A stretch of 64,000 bases of DNA, from contig CAMXCT020000252.1 of assembly GCA_947184155.2 (NCBI GenBank), positions 216,855-280,854 on the forward strand, in the 5' to 3' direction. How positions within the stretch are numbered: the stretch's first letter is position 1; every line of letters starts with the position of its first letter. Source of the DNA: Cladocopium goreaui (lineage: Eukaryota > Sar > Dinophyceae > Suessiales > Symbiodiniaceae). The position numbers and the translations under genes are program-made. Shown one piece after another: positions 9,787 through 20,450 of this stretch. Below the pieces are notes generated by a model. The model did no database searches, was not told where the DNA came from, and saw nothing but the letters and a program-made list of their open reading frames with translations.

Positions 9787-11503
9787 AGAACCTGTACGGT
9801 GTCGAAGATCTATAACCCTCTTGGGTCAGCAACATCTGTTGGCGCAGCATCTGTGCCATCACTGGGTCTACTGCTGTGACAGTGGTGAATGCCTGTGCTG
9901 TGTCCCTATGGCCAGAAAAACGAGAATCTAAAAATGTGGTGGCATTCCAAATGTGGCAGCTGAGTTGTCACTCTGTCCACTGCTTCCAGTTTGCCAGGTT
10001 CCCGTACCGTCAGGAACGTCTGGCACCAAAAGCTACCAGGGTACTGATGAAAGTGTTTTTTGCTGTCAGGATGGCAAGATTCGACTTATTGCTGTGCAGG
10101 GCCTGGCCACCCGAGTGACCAAATCGAGCTCAGATTGTGATAAAGCTTTGCACAGACTCATATGCAACAACTCCACACTGGATCACAAAACAAAGGCTTG
10201 CTCGGGGACAATGTGAGTGGATATCTTGTGTTTTTTTTTGGCCCGACCCCGTTGCCTTTCGGCGCGTCTACGGACTTGAGACTTGCTCGTCTACCACGTC
10301 ACGATCGCGGCCCCACCCGGGGGGAATCGATCCGCGGCTAGCTGTCTATCAGCCCTGAGACGTGAAAATCTTCTCTGGTGTAGATCGATTTTGCGGTGGC
10401 AAATTTTGAGGTTCATGAGAAAACTCGTCGGAAAACGTCGATTCTGAAGCTACGAATTGTGAAAATTGGAGGACGTCTCGCACGAAATGCTCGTTTTGAT
10501 GTCTCGTCTCGAGTCTCTGATTTTCCTCTAGCCTCGCCGTGTCTATGTGGGAGGCTGCAAAACCTATCCTTTTTGAAGCTGTCAAAGCAGGTTGGCATGT
10601 CGTTTTGCGCGGCAGCCGTGGCACGTTGTGACATTCCAACCTGTTTGATAATGTGTCGAAAGTCGTTTGCATGGCAGGCGCCTTACTTTTGCGACGTTTT
10701 CAGAAGATGGGTTGCAGTTTTCGTGATAGATGTTGCAGGCGCAGCACCTTGGAGACCGCTGAGAGATCAGTGACGTTGCACAGTTTTGATTTCACAAAGT
10801 ATCGAGCCTATTTCGACGTGGAACGATTGTGAATGGACAGATCGTAGTTTGTAGTTTTGATTTGACCGAATATCATCTGTGGAAGATATACTTTTGGATG
10901 TTTTTCGATGCTCTATGAAGCATAGATCATTTTATGACACTCAACGAGCACAACCGACACTGCGGTTGCACTCGTCTCGTTTTGTAGTTGAGAGTTGTGA
11001 TGTTTTTGTAGGAAACCGAACATTATTTGAACAGTTTGGAAACATTTCAACAGTTTGAGAACCGAATGAAAGCTTTTGATCCTCAGTGGATCGCTTTTCG
11101 GAATTTCGTCAAGACTGGAATCCAGTTTGCAGTTTAGACAAAAACCCCTCCTTGGTTTTTGTCACCTTTAAACAGTATTTGAACTGAACACCCAACGACA
11201 TTCGTTGGCTCAAGCCCGAGCGAGAGAAACAGAGTGTGTGTTGAAGCGTTGCTTGTTGTCTGGAGTGATTTGAGCGAGAGAGCACGGAAAGTTTGACTCA
11301 CGTTTGTTTATTTGTGGAAAAGCCTTTGGGTAACTTTGATCGCGATAGGTTTTGTTTTGGTTTTCAAGGCACAACTTAGCGGTGCAAAGTTTTACGTGGT
11401 AGCGGAGCTTCGTGCTCCTACCACAGATCTGTGTGATCTTGGTTTGTCTGTGGATCCAGGAACCGTGTTTGTGAGTTTATACTTTGCTCAGGTCTTGCGT
11501 GAA
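9787..11503 (+). other. Region upstream of the copia-like gag; possible LTR/leader
   Basis: No gene is supported. The part from about 10340 to 11500 has a uniform, T/G-rich character with recurring TTTTG/GTTTTGA and TCGT motifs and no convincing protein frame, as expected for an LTR and leader in front of the gag at 11523. I could not find a second LTR in the window, so LTR boundaries cannot be defined. Confidence 0.3.
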
Positions 11504-11520
11504 TCTTGTTTGTGTTTCAG
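11504..11520 (+). promoter_or_regulatory. Splice or trans-splice acceptor before gag
   Basis: A pyrimidine-rich tract ends in TTTGTGTTTCAG immediately before GTATGG, placing an AG acceptor two bases before the gag ATG at 11523. In dinoflagellates such a site could accept the spliced leader. Confidence 0.45.
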
Positions 11521-11522
11521 GT

Positions 11523-12886
11523 ATGGCCGACGCATCTGCAAGCGGCGGTGCGGGTCAGGTACCGACACAGCGTGGAGAGAGGGAAAGAAGTCCCACTCGT
11601 ACGCCTACGACTCAGGAACAGCAACAGCCTGCACAAGGACCTCAACGTTTCAGGATGAACTCGCCGGAGGGCGGACAAGGTTTGCCTGGAGGGGCAACTG
11701 CACCTTATGCCTCTGTACCACCCCCGCCGCCGAAAGCTGCCAGTGGTTGTGGAAGTATGCCAGGAAGTCCAACTGGACAGCAAGAAGTTTTCTCCACTGT
11801 GCAGATGATTCAGATAGCCCAGATAGTGTCTTTGAGTTTGAACCAGGCTATGGGTGAGTTTAACATGAGGTTGAACGGTTTGCAACAACAGGTAGTTCAT
11901 CAACAGAATGTGTTTGCTCAGGCACAGGTGCAGCAAGCTGCATCACAACCAGCTCAGGTACCAGTTGCGAAGACATCACCTTCTATCTCAAGTGGTTTGT
12001 CATCATTTGGAGATCGTCCACCCACCAGTCCACAACCCAATTTTCCAAGGAACACTGTGGAACAGCCACCAGGTTTGCAGCAGTCGCCTCAGAGACTGAT
12101 TAGTGAAGTTCGTCAGGGGCAGGGTACTGCACAGAACACTCAGGGTGAAGCGTCGTCACAGGATGACAGGGATGTCTTTACTAAGAGTGAGAAGTGGCTT
12201 CCTCCATTGCCCAAGTGTGAGCATGGAACTTGGAAGACACGTGAACAGGAGATTTTGGGTTTTGCCGGCTATGTTCAGTCTTTGAGGAGCTGGGTAGCAT
12301 TGGCAAGTGATACGTTTGGGTGGGAGCTTGAAAGTGCGCTGAGTTGGCCGCACGAACTGCACATGACGAATCTGAAACTTGCACAGCAACTTCGTAGTGC
12401 CAGGTTGCTGGCCATCCTAACTCAGGCGTTTGCAGAGTATCCGCGAGCCTACAGGCCTATTCAGAAGGAATTGGTATGGATGGTTCTTTTCAGGCAGTGC
12501 GAGGAACGTCTGGTTTTGAGGCGTTGCGTTTGCTTGCAAAGGAGTTCAGTTTGAGATCAAGAGCGGAAGCTGCATTTTTCAGGTCTGAGTTCATGTCCAA
12601 GACGTTTAAGGCACAGAGTGGCCCTACACAGATCAGTGATCTGGTCCGACAGATGGACGTTGGTTTGTCCAAGTATCGGAAGTTGATCGATACTTTGCCT
12701 CAGCATTGCGACAAGACTGGTTTGGATTTGCAACAGGTCGACTTGACGTTGATGTTGCTGAGATCTTTGCCCAGTGATGTGAAGAACTATGTCGTTTTGC
12801 ATGCTTCAGGTGAAGGCTACACTGATTATCGCACAGCAGCTCTGAAGTTTGAACAGCAACAACGTTTGTTTCAGGAGCTTGGATAG
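11523..12886 (+). pseudogene. gag: Ty1/copia-like gag, frameshifted, pol absent
   Basis: The frame from ATG 11523 begins with a Gln/Pro/Ser-rich disordered region (about 220 residues), followed by a helical domain with a conserved-looking GWELESALSWPHEL segment. Near 12470 the protein-like reading passes into the frame that ends at TAG 12884-12886; continuity of the helical gag domain across the break (an F-R-S-E-F-M segment, then SDLVRQMDVGLSKYRKL and FEQQQRLFQ) shows a one-frame indel. The order of features resembles the retrotransposon gag (UBN2-type) of copia elements. No zinc knuckle, protease, integrase or RT follows: AT-rich satellite DNA starts right after the stop. I infer a 3'-truncated, inactive copy. 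The family call is by pattern, not by alignment. Confidence 0.6.
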
Positions 12887-13212
12887 ATATATTAATATTT
12901 ATATTCAAGCCCCAAGCCAACCCTCAACCAAACCTTATATAAAGAGATCTTAAACCAACTCGATGATAACATCAAATGAAACTATTGTGCATCGTTGTGC
13001 CTTAACCTACATTCCACATGTTTCCAAGGTGCATGTCGTGTAGTATATACACCTTAACTTGAGTATCACATTCAACCAAGCACCTTGCATGTGAAAATAA
13101 GTGTTTCCAATCTGCTTTGGGGGGGAGGCACTGCGCGCTCCCCCCCAATCCCCCCCTCCCGTTTTTTTTTTAATTTAAATTCAAACTTGCACACATTTCA
13201 ATACACTAGTTT
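12887..13212. other. AT-rich intergenic DNA with a C/G-homopolymer patch
   Basis: Short C-rich runs (GGGGGGGAGGC, CCCCCCAATCCCCCCC) near 13120-13160 followed by T-runs. No gene seen. Confidence 0.5.
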
Positions 13213-13402
13213 GGTTAGACTATACTGTATATATATATATATTGTATATATATTGTATATATATTGTATATATATTGTATATATATTATATATATTGTAT
13301 ATATATTGTATATATATTGTATATATATATTGTATATATATTGTATATATATTGTATATATATTGTATATATATTGTATATATATTGTATATATATATAT
13401 AC
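13213..13402. repeat. 11-bp AT satellite (TATATATATTG)n
   Basis: About fifteen near-identical copies of TATATATATTG with occasional two-base length changes. Both strands appear open with Tyr/Ile-rich translation, which is a by-product of the repeat. Confidence 0.9.
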
Positions 13403-13508
13403 ATATGGTTGTTCATATACACAGCTTTCATCCCAAAATAAACTGTAAATAATCATGTGCATGCATATGCGTCCACATAAGTATAGTTATTTGTATGTAC
13501 ATGTTGTA

Positions 13509-13657
13509 TCCCTAAAAAACCCCTAATCCAACCCTAAACAAACCCTAAACAGACCCTAAACCAGCCCTAAAGAAACCTTAAAACCAACCCTAAATACACC
13601 TTCAACAAATCTAGAATAAACCATAAACCAACCCTAAATAGACCCTAAAACCAAACC
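13509..13657. repeat. Degenerate telomere-like CCCTAAA tract
   Basis: Nine CCCTAA motifs occur in about 150 bp, mostly within a loose AACCCTAAAC unit of 10-13 bp. CCCTAAA/TTTAGGG is the Arabidopsis-type telomere repeat also reported for dinoflagellates. The spacing is irregular, so this is an old interstitial tract or an independent satellite. Confidence 0.55.
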
Positions 13658-13736
13658 CTGCAGATATATTAATTACACTTGTAAATGCATTGATCTACAT
13701 ATGCATATAGTCATGATTAGTCATGCATGTATACCT

Positions 13737-14158
13737 ATATCTATCTATATCTATCTATATCTATCTATATCTATCTATATCTACGTATCTATATCTATCT
13801 ATATCTATCTAGATCTATCTATATCTATTTATATCTATCTATATCTGTATCTATATCTACATCTATGGCTGTATCTATATATCTATATATCTATATATGT
13901 ATATAATTATCTATATATCTATATCTCTATATATCTCTATATATATCTCTATATTTCTACCTATCTCTATATATCTATATCTATATCTATATATATATAC
14001 ATATCTCTATATCTATATATCTATCTATCTATATATATATATATTTATAAATATCTCTATATATCTCTTTATATATGTATATATATATATATCTATATGT
14101 ACATCTAAATTTATATCTATATATCTATTTACCACTATATATCTATATATCTGTATAT
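13737..14158. repeat. (TATC)n/(TATATC)n microsatellite block
   Basis: About 420 bp of ATCTATCT and ATATCTAT variants. Ile/Tyr/Ser-rich frames through it are not genes. Confidence 0.9.
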
Positions 14159-14420
14159 AAGGTTGCCTGGGAAGACGCTTTAGCTGATTCTGAGTGGACG
14201 CTACTGCTCCTCCTCAGCCCTCTCCCCCATACCCCCTTCCTGTTTTCTTATTGAGGAAGGAAAGAAAATGTGAGGAAAATGATGAAAAACCAAGGAAAAA
14301 GTAATGGAAAACGAGGAAAAAGTGAGGGAAGTGAAGGAAAACCAATGAACAACTAAGAAAAAATAATGGAAAACGAGGAAATTACTTTACTTCGCGTGAT
14401 CCCCACCGTGACATTTTTAC
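14159..14420. other. Purine-rich low-complexity DNA (GGAAAA-type)
   Basis: A short unique stretch is followed by imperfect repeats of GAGGAAAA and AATGGAAAAC, a composition that recurs at 15500-15690 on the other side of the satellite blocks. No gene seen. Confidence 0.5.
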
Positions 14421-14960
14421 ATTTTCTTACTGGCAAATCTTCTGGCATTCTATCTGACATATCTTCTGGCATTCTATCTGGCAAATTTTCTGGCATTCTA
14501 TCTGGCATATCTTCTGGCATTCTATCTGACATATCTTCTGGCATTCTATCTGGCATATCTTCTGGCATATATTCTGACATATCTTCTGGCATTCTATCTG
14601 GCATATCTTCTGGTATATCTTCTGGCTAGTTCTGGCATATCTTCTGGCATTCTATCTGGCATATCTTCTGGCATATCTTCTGGCATATTATCTGGCAAAT
14701 CTTCTGGGATTCTATCTGACATATCTTCTGGCATATGTTCTGGCATATCTTCTGGCATTCTAACTGGCATATCTTCTGGCATATTATCTGGCAAATCTTC
14801 TGGGATTCTATCTGGCATATCTTGTGTCATTCTATCTGACATTTTATCTGGCATACCTTCTGGCATTCTATCTGGCATATCTCATGGCATTTTATCTATC
14901 TGGCATTCTATTTGGCATTCTATCCGGCAAATCTTCTGGCATTCTTTCTTTGTAACTTTC
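14421..14960 (-). repeat. 12/24-bp satellite (ATGCCAGATAGA-type), minus orientation
   Basis: The plus strand shows alternating TCTATCTGGCAT and ATCTTCTGGCAT units. Read on the minus strand they give repeated MPDRMPED-like peptides. The same 12-bp unit occurs in plus orientation at 47953-48245, so one satellite family occupies two places in the window. Protein-coding use is not supported. Confidence 0.85.
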
Positions 14961-14993
14961 TTCTGCACATTCTTTGTCCCATATCTTCCTACA

Positions 14994-15353
14994 TGAGGTC
15001 CGGCAGGGAACACTTGGCATGGATACTCGCGGTTGAGGTCCGGCAGGGAACACTGGGCGCGGATGGTCGCGGTTGAGGTCCGGCAGGGAACACTGGGCGC
15101 GGATGGTCGCGGTTGAGGTCCGGCAGGGAACACTGGGCGCGGATGGCCGTGGTTGAGGTCCGGCAGGGAACACTGGGCGCGGATGGTCGTGGTTGAGGTC
15201 CGGCAGGGAACACTGGGCGCGGATGGTCGTGGTTGAGGTCCGGCAGGGAACACTGGGCGCGGATGGTCGTGGTTGAGGTCCGGCAGGGAACACTGGGCGT
15301 GGATGGTCGTGGTTGAGGTCCGGCAGCGAACACTGTGGATCGCGGGTCGCAGT
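14994..15353. repeat. 40-bp minisatellite, nine copies
   Basis: The block GAGGTCCGGCAGGGAACACT recurs every 40 bp from 14994 to 15314, nine times, with few substitutions (the first and last copies are most diverged). A 40-bp period rotates through all frames and gives RPVFPAGPQP-type peptides on the minus strand in three frames. Confidence 0.9.
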
Positions 15354-15480
15354 TGAGCAAGGACGACGAGGACGACGAGGACGACGAGGAGGACGAGGAG
15401 GAGGAGGAGAGGAGGAGGAGGAGAGGAGGAGCAGGAGGAGGAGCAGGAGGAGGAGAAGGAGGAGGAGGCAACTGACATAA
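15354..15480. repeat. (GACGAG)n/(GAG)n purine tract
   Basis: Continuous GAC, GAG and GGA triplets directly following the 40-bp minisatellite. Confidence 0.85.
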
Positions 15481-16162
15481 AATCTAACAACCCTCACCTG
15501 GCAGGTGGGGAAAAATGAGGAAAATGATGAAAAACCAAGGAAAAGCAATGGAAAACGATGAAAAAGTGAGGAAAATTATGAAAAACAAAAGAAAAATACT
15601 GGAAAACGAGGAAAAAATGCGGAAAAATGAAGGAAAACCAATGAAAAACCAAGGATAAGTCATGGAAAACAAGGAAAAAGGGAGGAAACCGTGCCCACGA
15701 CCAAAAAAAAAACAAAACAAGAAAAAAACATCCCCAAAACATTCCGCACCCTTTTAATTGGAGTGGTTTTTGCACGTTAGATGCATTCCACATCAGAATT
15801 CGCAATGACTGTTCTGAGCAAGTGTGTGCAAAGAGCAGTAAACAAGTCTGTGTGAAAATATTTTTTTTTAAATTTGGATGGGCGATTTTCTTGACATTTG
15901 GACGATTTTCTTGACATTTGCCTGCCATGAAAAAACAACAGTGTGTTGTCCAGAACACCGATTTGTTGGAGACGTGCTCAATTTTTTCAAACGGTCAACA
16001 TGTGACGTGGTTCCACTCCGCAAAAAAATCGGCACTACAACTCCGCAGAACCCGTCACATCTCCAAAAACAAACGTGGATTCAAACAGTTTCTTTGGCAA
16101 CATGAATGCCAACATGATTGTTTTTGTGCAGGAAAAAAATACACAATTAGCTAATTTGTGCG
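15481..16162 (+). other. A-rich sequence and presumed 5' region of the PARG-like gene
   Basis: GGAAAAC-type purine repeats to about 15700, then more unique sequence. A 17-bp GATTTTCTTGACATTTG motif occurs twice in close succession (about 15886-15919). A pyrimidine tract ending TTTTTGTGCAG near 16130 could be a trans-splice acceptor for the gene at 16163. Confidence 0.35.
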
Positions 16163-16993
16163 ATGCCGCTCGTTAGTTTCCGATGTAGTTCTGCAAGGTC
16201 AGTCTCCTCATACGTTTGGGTGGTGATTTTGCAAAGTCACCGGATGCCATGGACCCGGAAAAACTCGAACCAACCAAATCCATCTGCGATCATGACTGAG
16301 ACCAAACGCATAATAGCAAATGGCCATTACAAAATCGAAAACGCATCTGTAAAACTGGATAAGCGTCGCTTGGTGGTCGCTCCGAAACATGCCGTGAAAT
16401 TTGATTTTGACGACATTTCTCAACCTTTTGCGACGGAATCATCAGTGGGACGAACTCCGTGCCGGATTAGACTTCTCCAATGCGATTGCTTGGAAGCAGC
16501 TGAACTTTTGAAAGCAGAACACGGAACTATGCCTCTTGTTTTGGACTTTGCTAGTGGATCAAATCCGGGAGGTGGAGTGAAACGTAACCAGCAGGGAACA
16601 CAAGAGGAAAATATTTGCCGACGGTCAAGTCTGTTGCCATCACTCGAACAACAAGACTATCCGTTGCCATCGATGGGTGGCATTTATGCTCCCGACATTT
16701 GTGTTTTCCGAGGACCTGGACGAAGTGGTTACCCTTTGTTGAAGGAACCCTTTTGGATAGCCATTCTGGCAGCAGAAATGCCCAATTTAGCAGAGATTGG
16801 AAAGAAAGAACGGATCTTTATCCAAGGCAAAATTCAAGGAGTGCTACATATGGCTTTGCGGCATGGACATTCGTCCTTGGTCCTTGGTGCCTGGGGGTGT
16901 GGAGCCTTCGGTAATGATGCACGGACGATGGCCGCCATTTTCAAGGACCAAGGTTTTGACATTTTTCGACCACATGTTTGTTTTAAGCATTGA
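16163..16993 (+). CDS. Bacterial-type poly(ADP-ribose) glycohydrolase-like protein (TIGR02452/DUF2263 type)
   Basis: A single uninterrupted 276-residue frame. The PARG signature GGG-x(8)-QEE is present: GGG at 136-138 and QEE at 147-149 (GGGVKRNQQGTQEE), preceded by the substrate-loop-like DFASGSNPG. A second macrodomain-like motif, LGAWGCGAFGN, is at 241-251 with ARTMAAIF following. The order and spacing match the microbial PARG-fold family, which removes ADP-ribose chains from proteins; the tandem Glu pair 148-149 would include the catalytic Glu. The first about 43 residues look non-conserved, so Met44 (16292) may be the true start. The lack of introns, in a window where other genes are finely split, suggests horizontal acquisition or retroposition. 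No targeting signal is obvious. Confidence 0.8.
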   Translation: MPLVSFRCSSARSVSSYVWVVILQSHRMPWTRKNSNQPNPSAIMTETKRIIANGHYKIENASVKLDKRRLVVAPKHAVKFDFDDISQPFATESSVGRTPCRIRLLQCDCLEAAELLKAEHGTMPLVLDFASGSNPGGGVKRNQQGTQEENICRRSSLLPSLEQQDYPLPSMGGIYAPDICVFRGPGRSGYPLLKEPFWIAILAAEMPNLAEIGKKERIFIQGKIQGVLHMALRHGHSSLVLGAWGCGAFGNDARTMAAIFKDQGFDIFRPHVCFKH

Positions 16994-17022
16994 TGGTAGG
17001 ACTAGTGGGTGCTGGATAATGG

Positions 17023-17382
17023 ATGCCAGTTGAGTTGAAATTGTTGTTTGCAAGCGCAATGAAAGGTTTGAAAACTCGCAAGGAGGAACTTGGCAAAATT
17101 GGTACTGCCATGGATGTGGTCTTTGCCATTCTGGGCCACAATGCGAACATCTTTAGTGAAGCCTTGGAACTCCAGATCAGCGCGCCCGAGGGCAAACCCG
17201 CCGCTACTGTGTCTGCGACAGCTACGGAAACTGATGAAACTCCGGAAACGATTCCCCTGGCAAAGGCTTCAGGAGAGCACAAAAAATGGGCGTGTGTGTT
17301 CCTGAGCAATGGTTGTACTTTATTGCACAGTTGGTTTCATTTTTTCTGTGCTAAATGTCTTGTCGGGTGCACCTGGGAATAA
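17023..17382 (+). CDS. Hypothetical protein, 119 aa
   Basis: An ATG-started frame 29 bases downstream of the PARG-like stop. The first about 90 residues look natural: a helical start (VELKLLFASAMKGLKTRKEEL), then a Thr/Ala/Glu-rich linker. The last 30 residues (Cys/Phe/Trp-rich) look like intron or UTR read-through, so this may be an exon ending near 17290. No family recognised. Confidence 0.3.
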   Translation: MPVELKLLFASAMKGLKTRKEELGKIGTAMDVVFAILGHNANIFSEALELQISAPEGKPAATVSATATETDETPETIPLAKASGEHKKWACVFLSNGCTLLHSWFHFFCAKCLVGCTWE

Positions 17383-17879
17383 TGTTTTTTAGATTTTAGA
17401 GATTTCATGGTGCTTATGAGACGGTTTAAACAACAACAGCAGTCGTGTGAATCGTTAGAAACATCATTGGCAGCATATAACAATTTTCAGATTGCATAAC
17501 AACACTTCAGCAACACCCTTCAAAAACAACACATTTTCTAGCAACATTATTACATATGTGTTATATATTGCATAGATTGCATTACAATATTGCTTGAAAC
17601 GTTGCGAACAACTTCACAGCGCAACTAGACCCCCAAAACAAACAAGTGGACGAATTGCTCCCATCACGGAACAGGAAAGTCAGCAGGAACATCACTGCAT
17701 CATGAGCGAATTGTTTGAGCTCTGATTAGCGTGCAGCGCACGACACCTTGAACATTCCATGTCCTTTGGTTGAAAATCAAGCGTTTTGTCCACCTCTCGG
17801 AAGCCAACACATGGCAGGTATGGACAACCAATGACTAATGGACCTTAGTTGCTACCTCCACCTGCATTGATTCTCCAAA
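17383..17879. other. Intergenic, no gene seen
   Basis: AT-rich DNA with AACAACA-type runs; no supported feature. Confidence 0.45.
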
Positions 17880-18572
17880 ATGGTTATACAGGTTTTGCGA
17901 AGAAAACATGGACACCAGATTGCACATTTGGACTCATTCTATCAAACGGAAAGGGACATGATCATGAAGTTTCACGTCAGCATCAGTAGCAATCAGCTAA
18001 ATCATGATGCAATGGTGGAAGCTCAAGAAACCAACGCTTCAAAGCTCTCCCTGTTGCAACGTCACCGTGAAGCTCGTGAACTTTTGGTAAAAATTCAATC
18101 TGAACCCAAGGAACCCAAGGAGGTGAGTGAAAGGCGCAGACCGCAAAGCGCATGCAGCGAAGTCTTTGGAAAGCGAGGCTCCCAATCTTCCACTGACCGT
18201 CCCAAATCTGCTGCACCGAGCTTTCTCGGTGGCACTGGCACTGGTGCTGGCACTGGTCGTGGGGATGCGGCAGCTGCGGCAAATGTGCATTTTTGTCCGG
18301 TGCCCAATCCTTTGCCACCTCACTTAGGAGGTGGTAGCAGTGGTAGCACATCATGTGCACCTCGGAAGCGACCGCTTTCTGCCTTTCCAAACCGTGCAGC
18401 CGTCTCACAAGTCGGACGGCGGCCTGCAAGTGCTTGCGGTGTGCGAGAGCGCTTTGACAACGAGGTGGCTTTTTTATTTTCGCTGAAAAAAACATGAAAC
18501 ATTTTTCTGACTTTGATCTTGCAGGCCTCCAAGAAGAAGGAGCACTTTGGTGGCACATTAAGATGTGATTAG
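17880..18572 (+). CDS. RPxSA-repeat protein, 210 aa, one intron (join 17880-18464, 18525-18572)
   Basis: ATG at 17880 opens a frame of 195 codons to 18464. A 60-bp intron (18465 GTGGCT ... TTGATCTTGCAG 18524) then joins in phase to ASKKKEHFGGTLRCD and TAG. The N-terminal part (about 1-80) is helical and polar. The rest is disordered with four spaced R-P-x-S-A motifs (RPQSA, RPKSA, RPLSA, RPASA) and a Gly/Thr-rich linker GGTGTGAGTGRG. Repeated RPxSA motifs are seen in various ciliary or cytoskeletal proteins, but that is only a hint. Without the splice the frame would end in a poor FLFSLKKT tail. A GTGAGT at 18121 looks like a donor but skipping there would break the motif series. Confidence 0.55.
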
Positions 18573-20038
18573 GTTGAAATGATTGAAAATCACTTCGCGG
18601 TTGTAGCTTTGGCCAGTGTAGGCCGTGTAGGTGATGACAGGATACATGAAAAACTCGCATGACTCACAGACAACGGTTTGGTCTTCTCGATCAGCTGTTT
18701 TTCACTTCCAAGGTCCTCGAACACCCTAGGCCGCCCGTTTTCAAGTCATTTTCCGAAATGGATTGAACTGGGTATTGGAGGTTTGTAGATGTTTCTAATG
18801 ATGTGTCAGTGCGGGTTCGCAAGTCAGATCATGCGCAAACGTCGGATAAGTGAAAGAAGATGGCGGAGTTTTCGTTTTTGCTTGAGATATACTTGTGCTT
18901 GGTCGCAACTGGTGGGTAGGTTCAAGCGAAGCACCAAGCGAAAGTTCGGATCCCAAGTAAGTCTTGTTTTCTTCCAGTCACGAAACCTATTGCCATTGAA
19001 ATTGACTACAAACTGCTGAAACATCTATACTTGGCAATGTTTCTCCAAACCATTTCGAAAAATGTCTGAATTTACACAGTGCGTGAGAATCATGATGACG
19101 GATCATGATTGAACAATTTGAAAATCTGTGATCGATCAAATTTATTTGTGTTTGGAGCTGCTTGTCTTGTCCTTTTCACTAGTACTGTAACTCAACGTGA
19201 CTCAACATGATATAGTTTGAACATGTTTCAACAAGAAAGTGCACTGGCCGTGCAAGGCAGCCGAGGAGCATTGCCGAGCCAGGGCCCGTCGTCCTTGCGT
19301 GTTTGAGCATTTCAAATCAAAACGACGAGCCGGTGACTAATGCGGCTAGCCCTTCAAACAACAGGAGGGAGTCAACTCAGTCTGAAAATGCAGGGACCTT
19401 CTGGCTTTTGCAGCTCGATTTGGTCCGGGTCTTTGTCTAATGGAGGTGAACTTTTTCACATTTTTTCACTTCGCTGTGGCAGACAATCACTTCGTTTGGT
19501 TCTTTTACAGTTCTACTATTCCTGGCTGATTCGAGATCTGAATTCCAAGCTGAGGCCCAGCGCCCCCGCTTCCACCTCTACCACCAGAACTGGACGCCCA
19601 CATGTTAGCATGAAGCGCAAGACGTAGCTTTTCTTAGCTGCCATGCCGAAAACGTTTATATATATATATAATATTGTATATATATATGTTACATATTGTT
19701 ACATTGTCATACAATTCTACAAAATCCTCACTCACTTGTCAAAGTTCTGCTTGAATCCATGATACAAGACAGATCAAGACAGTGTAATTTTTATGAAGGA
19801 GGTGATCCAAGTTCATGATTTGAATTCGTGAATTAAGGAAATTGTTTCCAGTGCCTAGCAGACGCTAACCTTTTATCTTTTTCTGGGACCACAAATCTAG
19901 AAAACTGGGTGAAACAAGACCGGTCGAAGAGTTCAATTTCTCCTGTGTTGGCAGTTGTTTCTCTTCTCTCTGTCGGAATTGATAGGCTTCGTTCTCGCTC
20001 TTGCCAGGAGAGAGGAAACTCGGCCAGGAATGCACCAG
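18573..20038. other. No supported gene
   Basis: Short frames only. A small TATATATA tract is at 19658-19687. A candidate exon-like ARNAPGAK frame near 19909-20040 runs into the following satellite and is not credible by itself. Confidence 0.4.
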
Positions 20039-20041
20039 GTG

Positions 20042-20108
20042 CCAAACCATTTGGCCAAACCATTTGGCCAAACCATTTGGCCAAACCATTTGGCCAAACC
20101 ATTTGGCC
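20042..20108. repeat. 13-bp near-palindromic repeat (CCAAACCATTTGG), five copies
   Basis: Five consecutive CCAAACCATTTGG units. Each unit reads nearly the same on both strands, so the array can fold into alternative hairpins; translated frames (LAKPFGQTIWPNH) are artefacts. Confidence 0.85.
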
Positions 20109-20261
20109 TTTCTGCGCATGGTCCATGTCCGCCAAATCCTGCTTGGCAGGTCCGGAAGAAGAGTTGGATGACTTCACTCCAGAGGCTGCGTCGGGCTTGC
20201 AGTCAAAGGCAGCAACTGACAAACATAGAAAATGACATGACACAGTTCTTGGGCCACTACG

Positions 20262-20283
20262 ACGGTGATGGTGATGGTGATGG

Positions 20284-20323
<40 letters not shown>

Positions 20324-20340
20324 CATCATCATCATCACCA
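20262..20340. repeat. (GATGGT)n(GAT)n followed by (CAT)n hairpin microsatellite
   Basis: GGTGAT units pass into GAT units and then abruptly into ATCATC/CACCATCAC, giving a self-complementary tract. Poly-Asp and poly-His frames here are not genes. Confidence 0.85.
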
Positions 20341-20450
20341 TCACAACAACTATTGTTCTTGTTCTTATTACTGGATATGACCCATTGGTGACTCATTCAA
20401 TGCAACGATCAGCTGTAGCTCCACCTCGCAACTGGCGACGTTTTTACCAC

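Noticed and set aside
13085-13452. Tyr/Ile/Val-rich open frames on both strands
   Set aside because: They are translations of the 11-bp AT satellite.
13701-14160. Ile/Tyr/Ser-rich frames
   Set aside because: Pure TATC microsatellite.
14994-15353. CRISPR-like appearance of regularly spaced 40-bp repeats
   Set aside because: Units are contiguous without unique spacers, and the genome is eukaryotic.
14353-15548. MPDRMPED-type and RPVFPAGPQP-type repeat proteins on the minus strand
   Set aside because: They coincide exactly with the 12-bp and 40-bp satellites, with several frames open at once; no start context or conserved domain.
19833-20396. 187-codon minus-strand frame with poly-Asp/poly-His
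   Set aside because: Spans two simple repeats; no unique coding signal.
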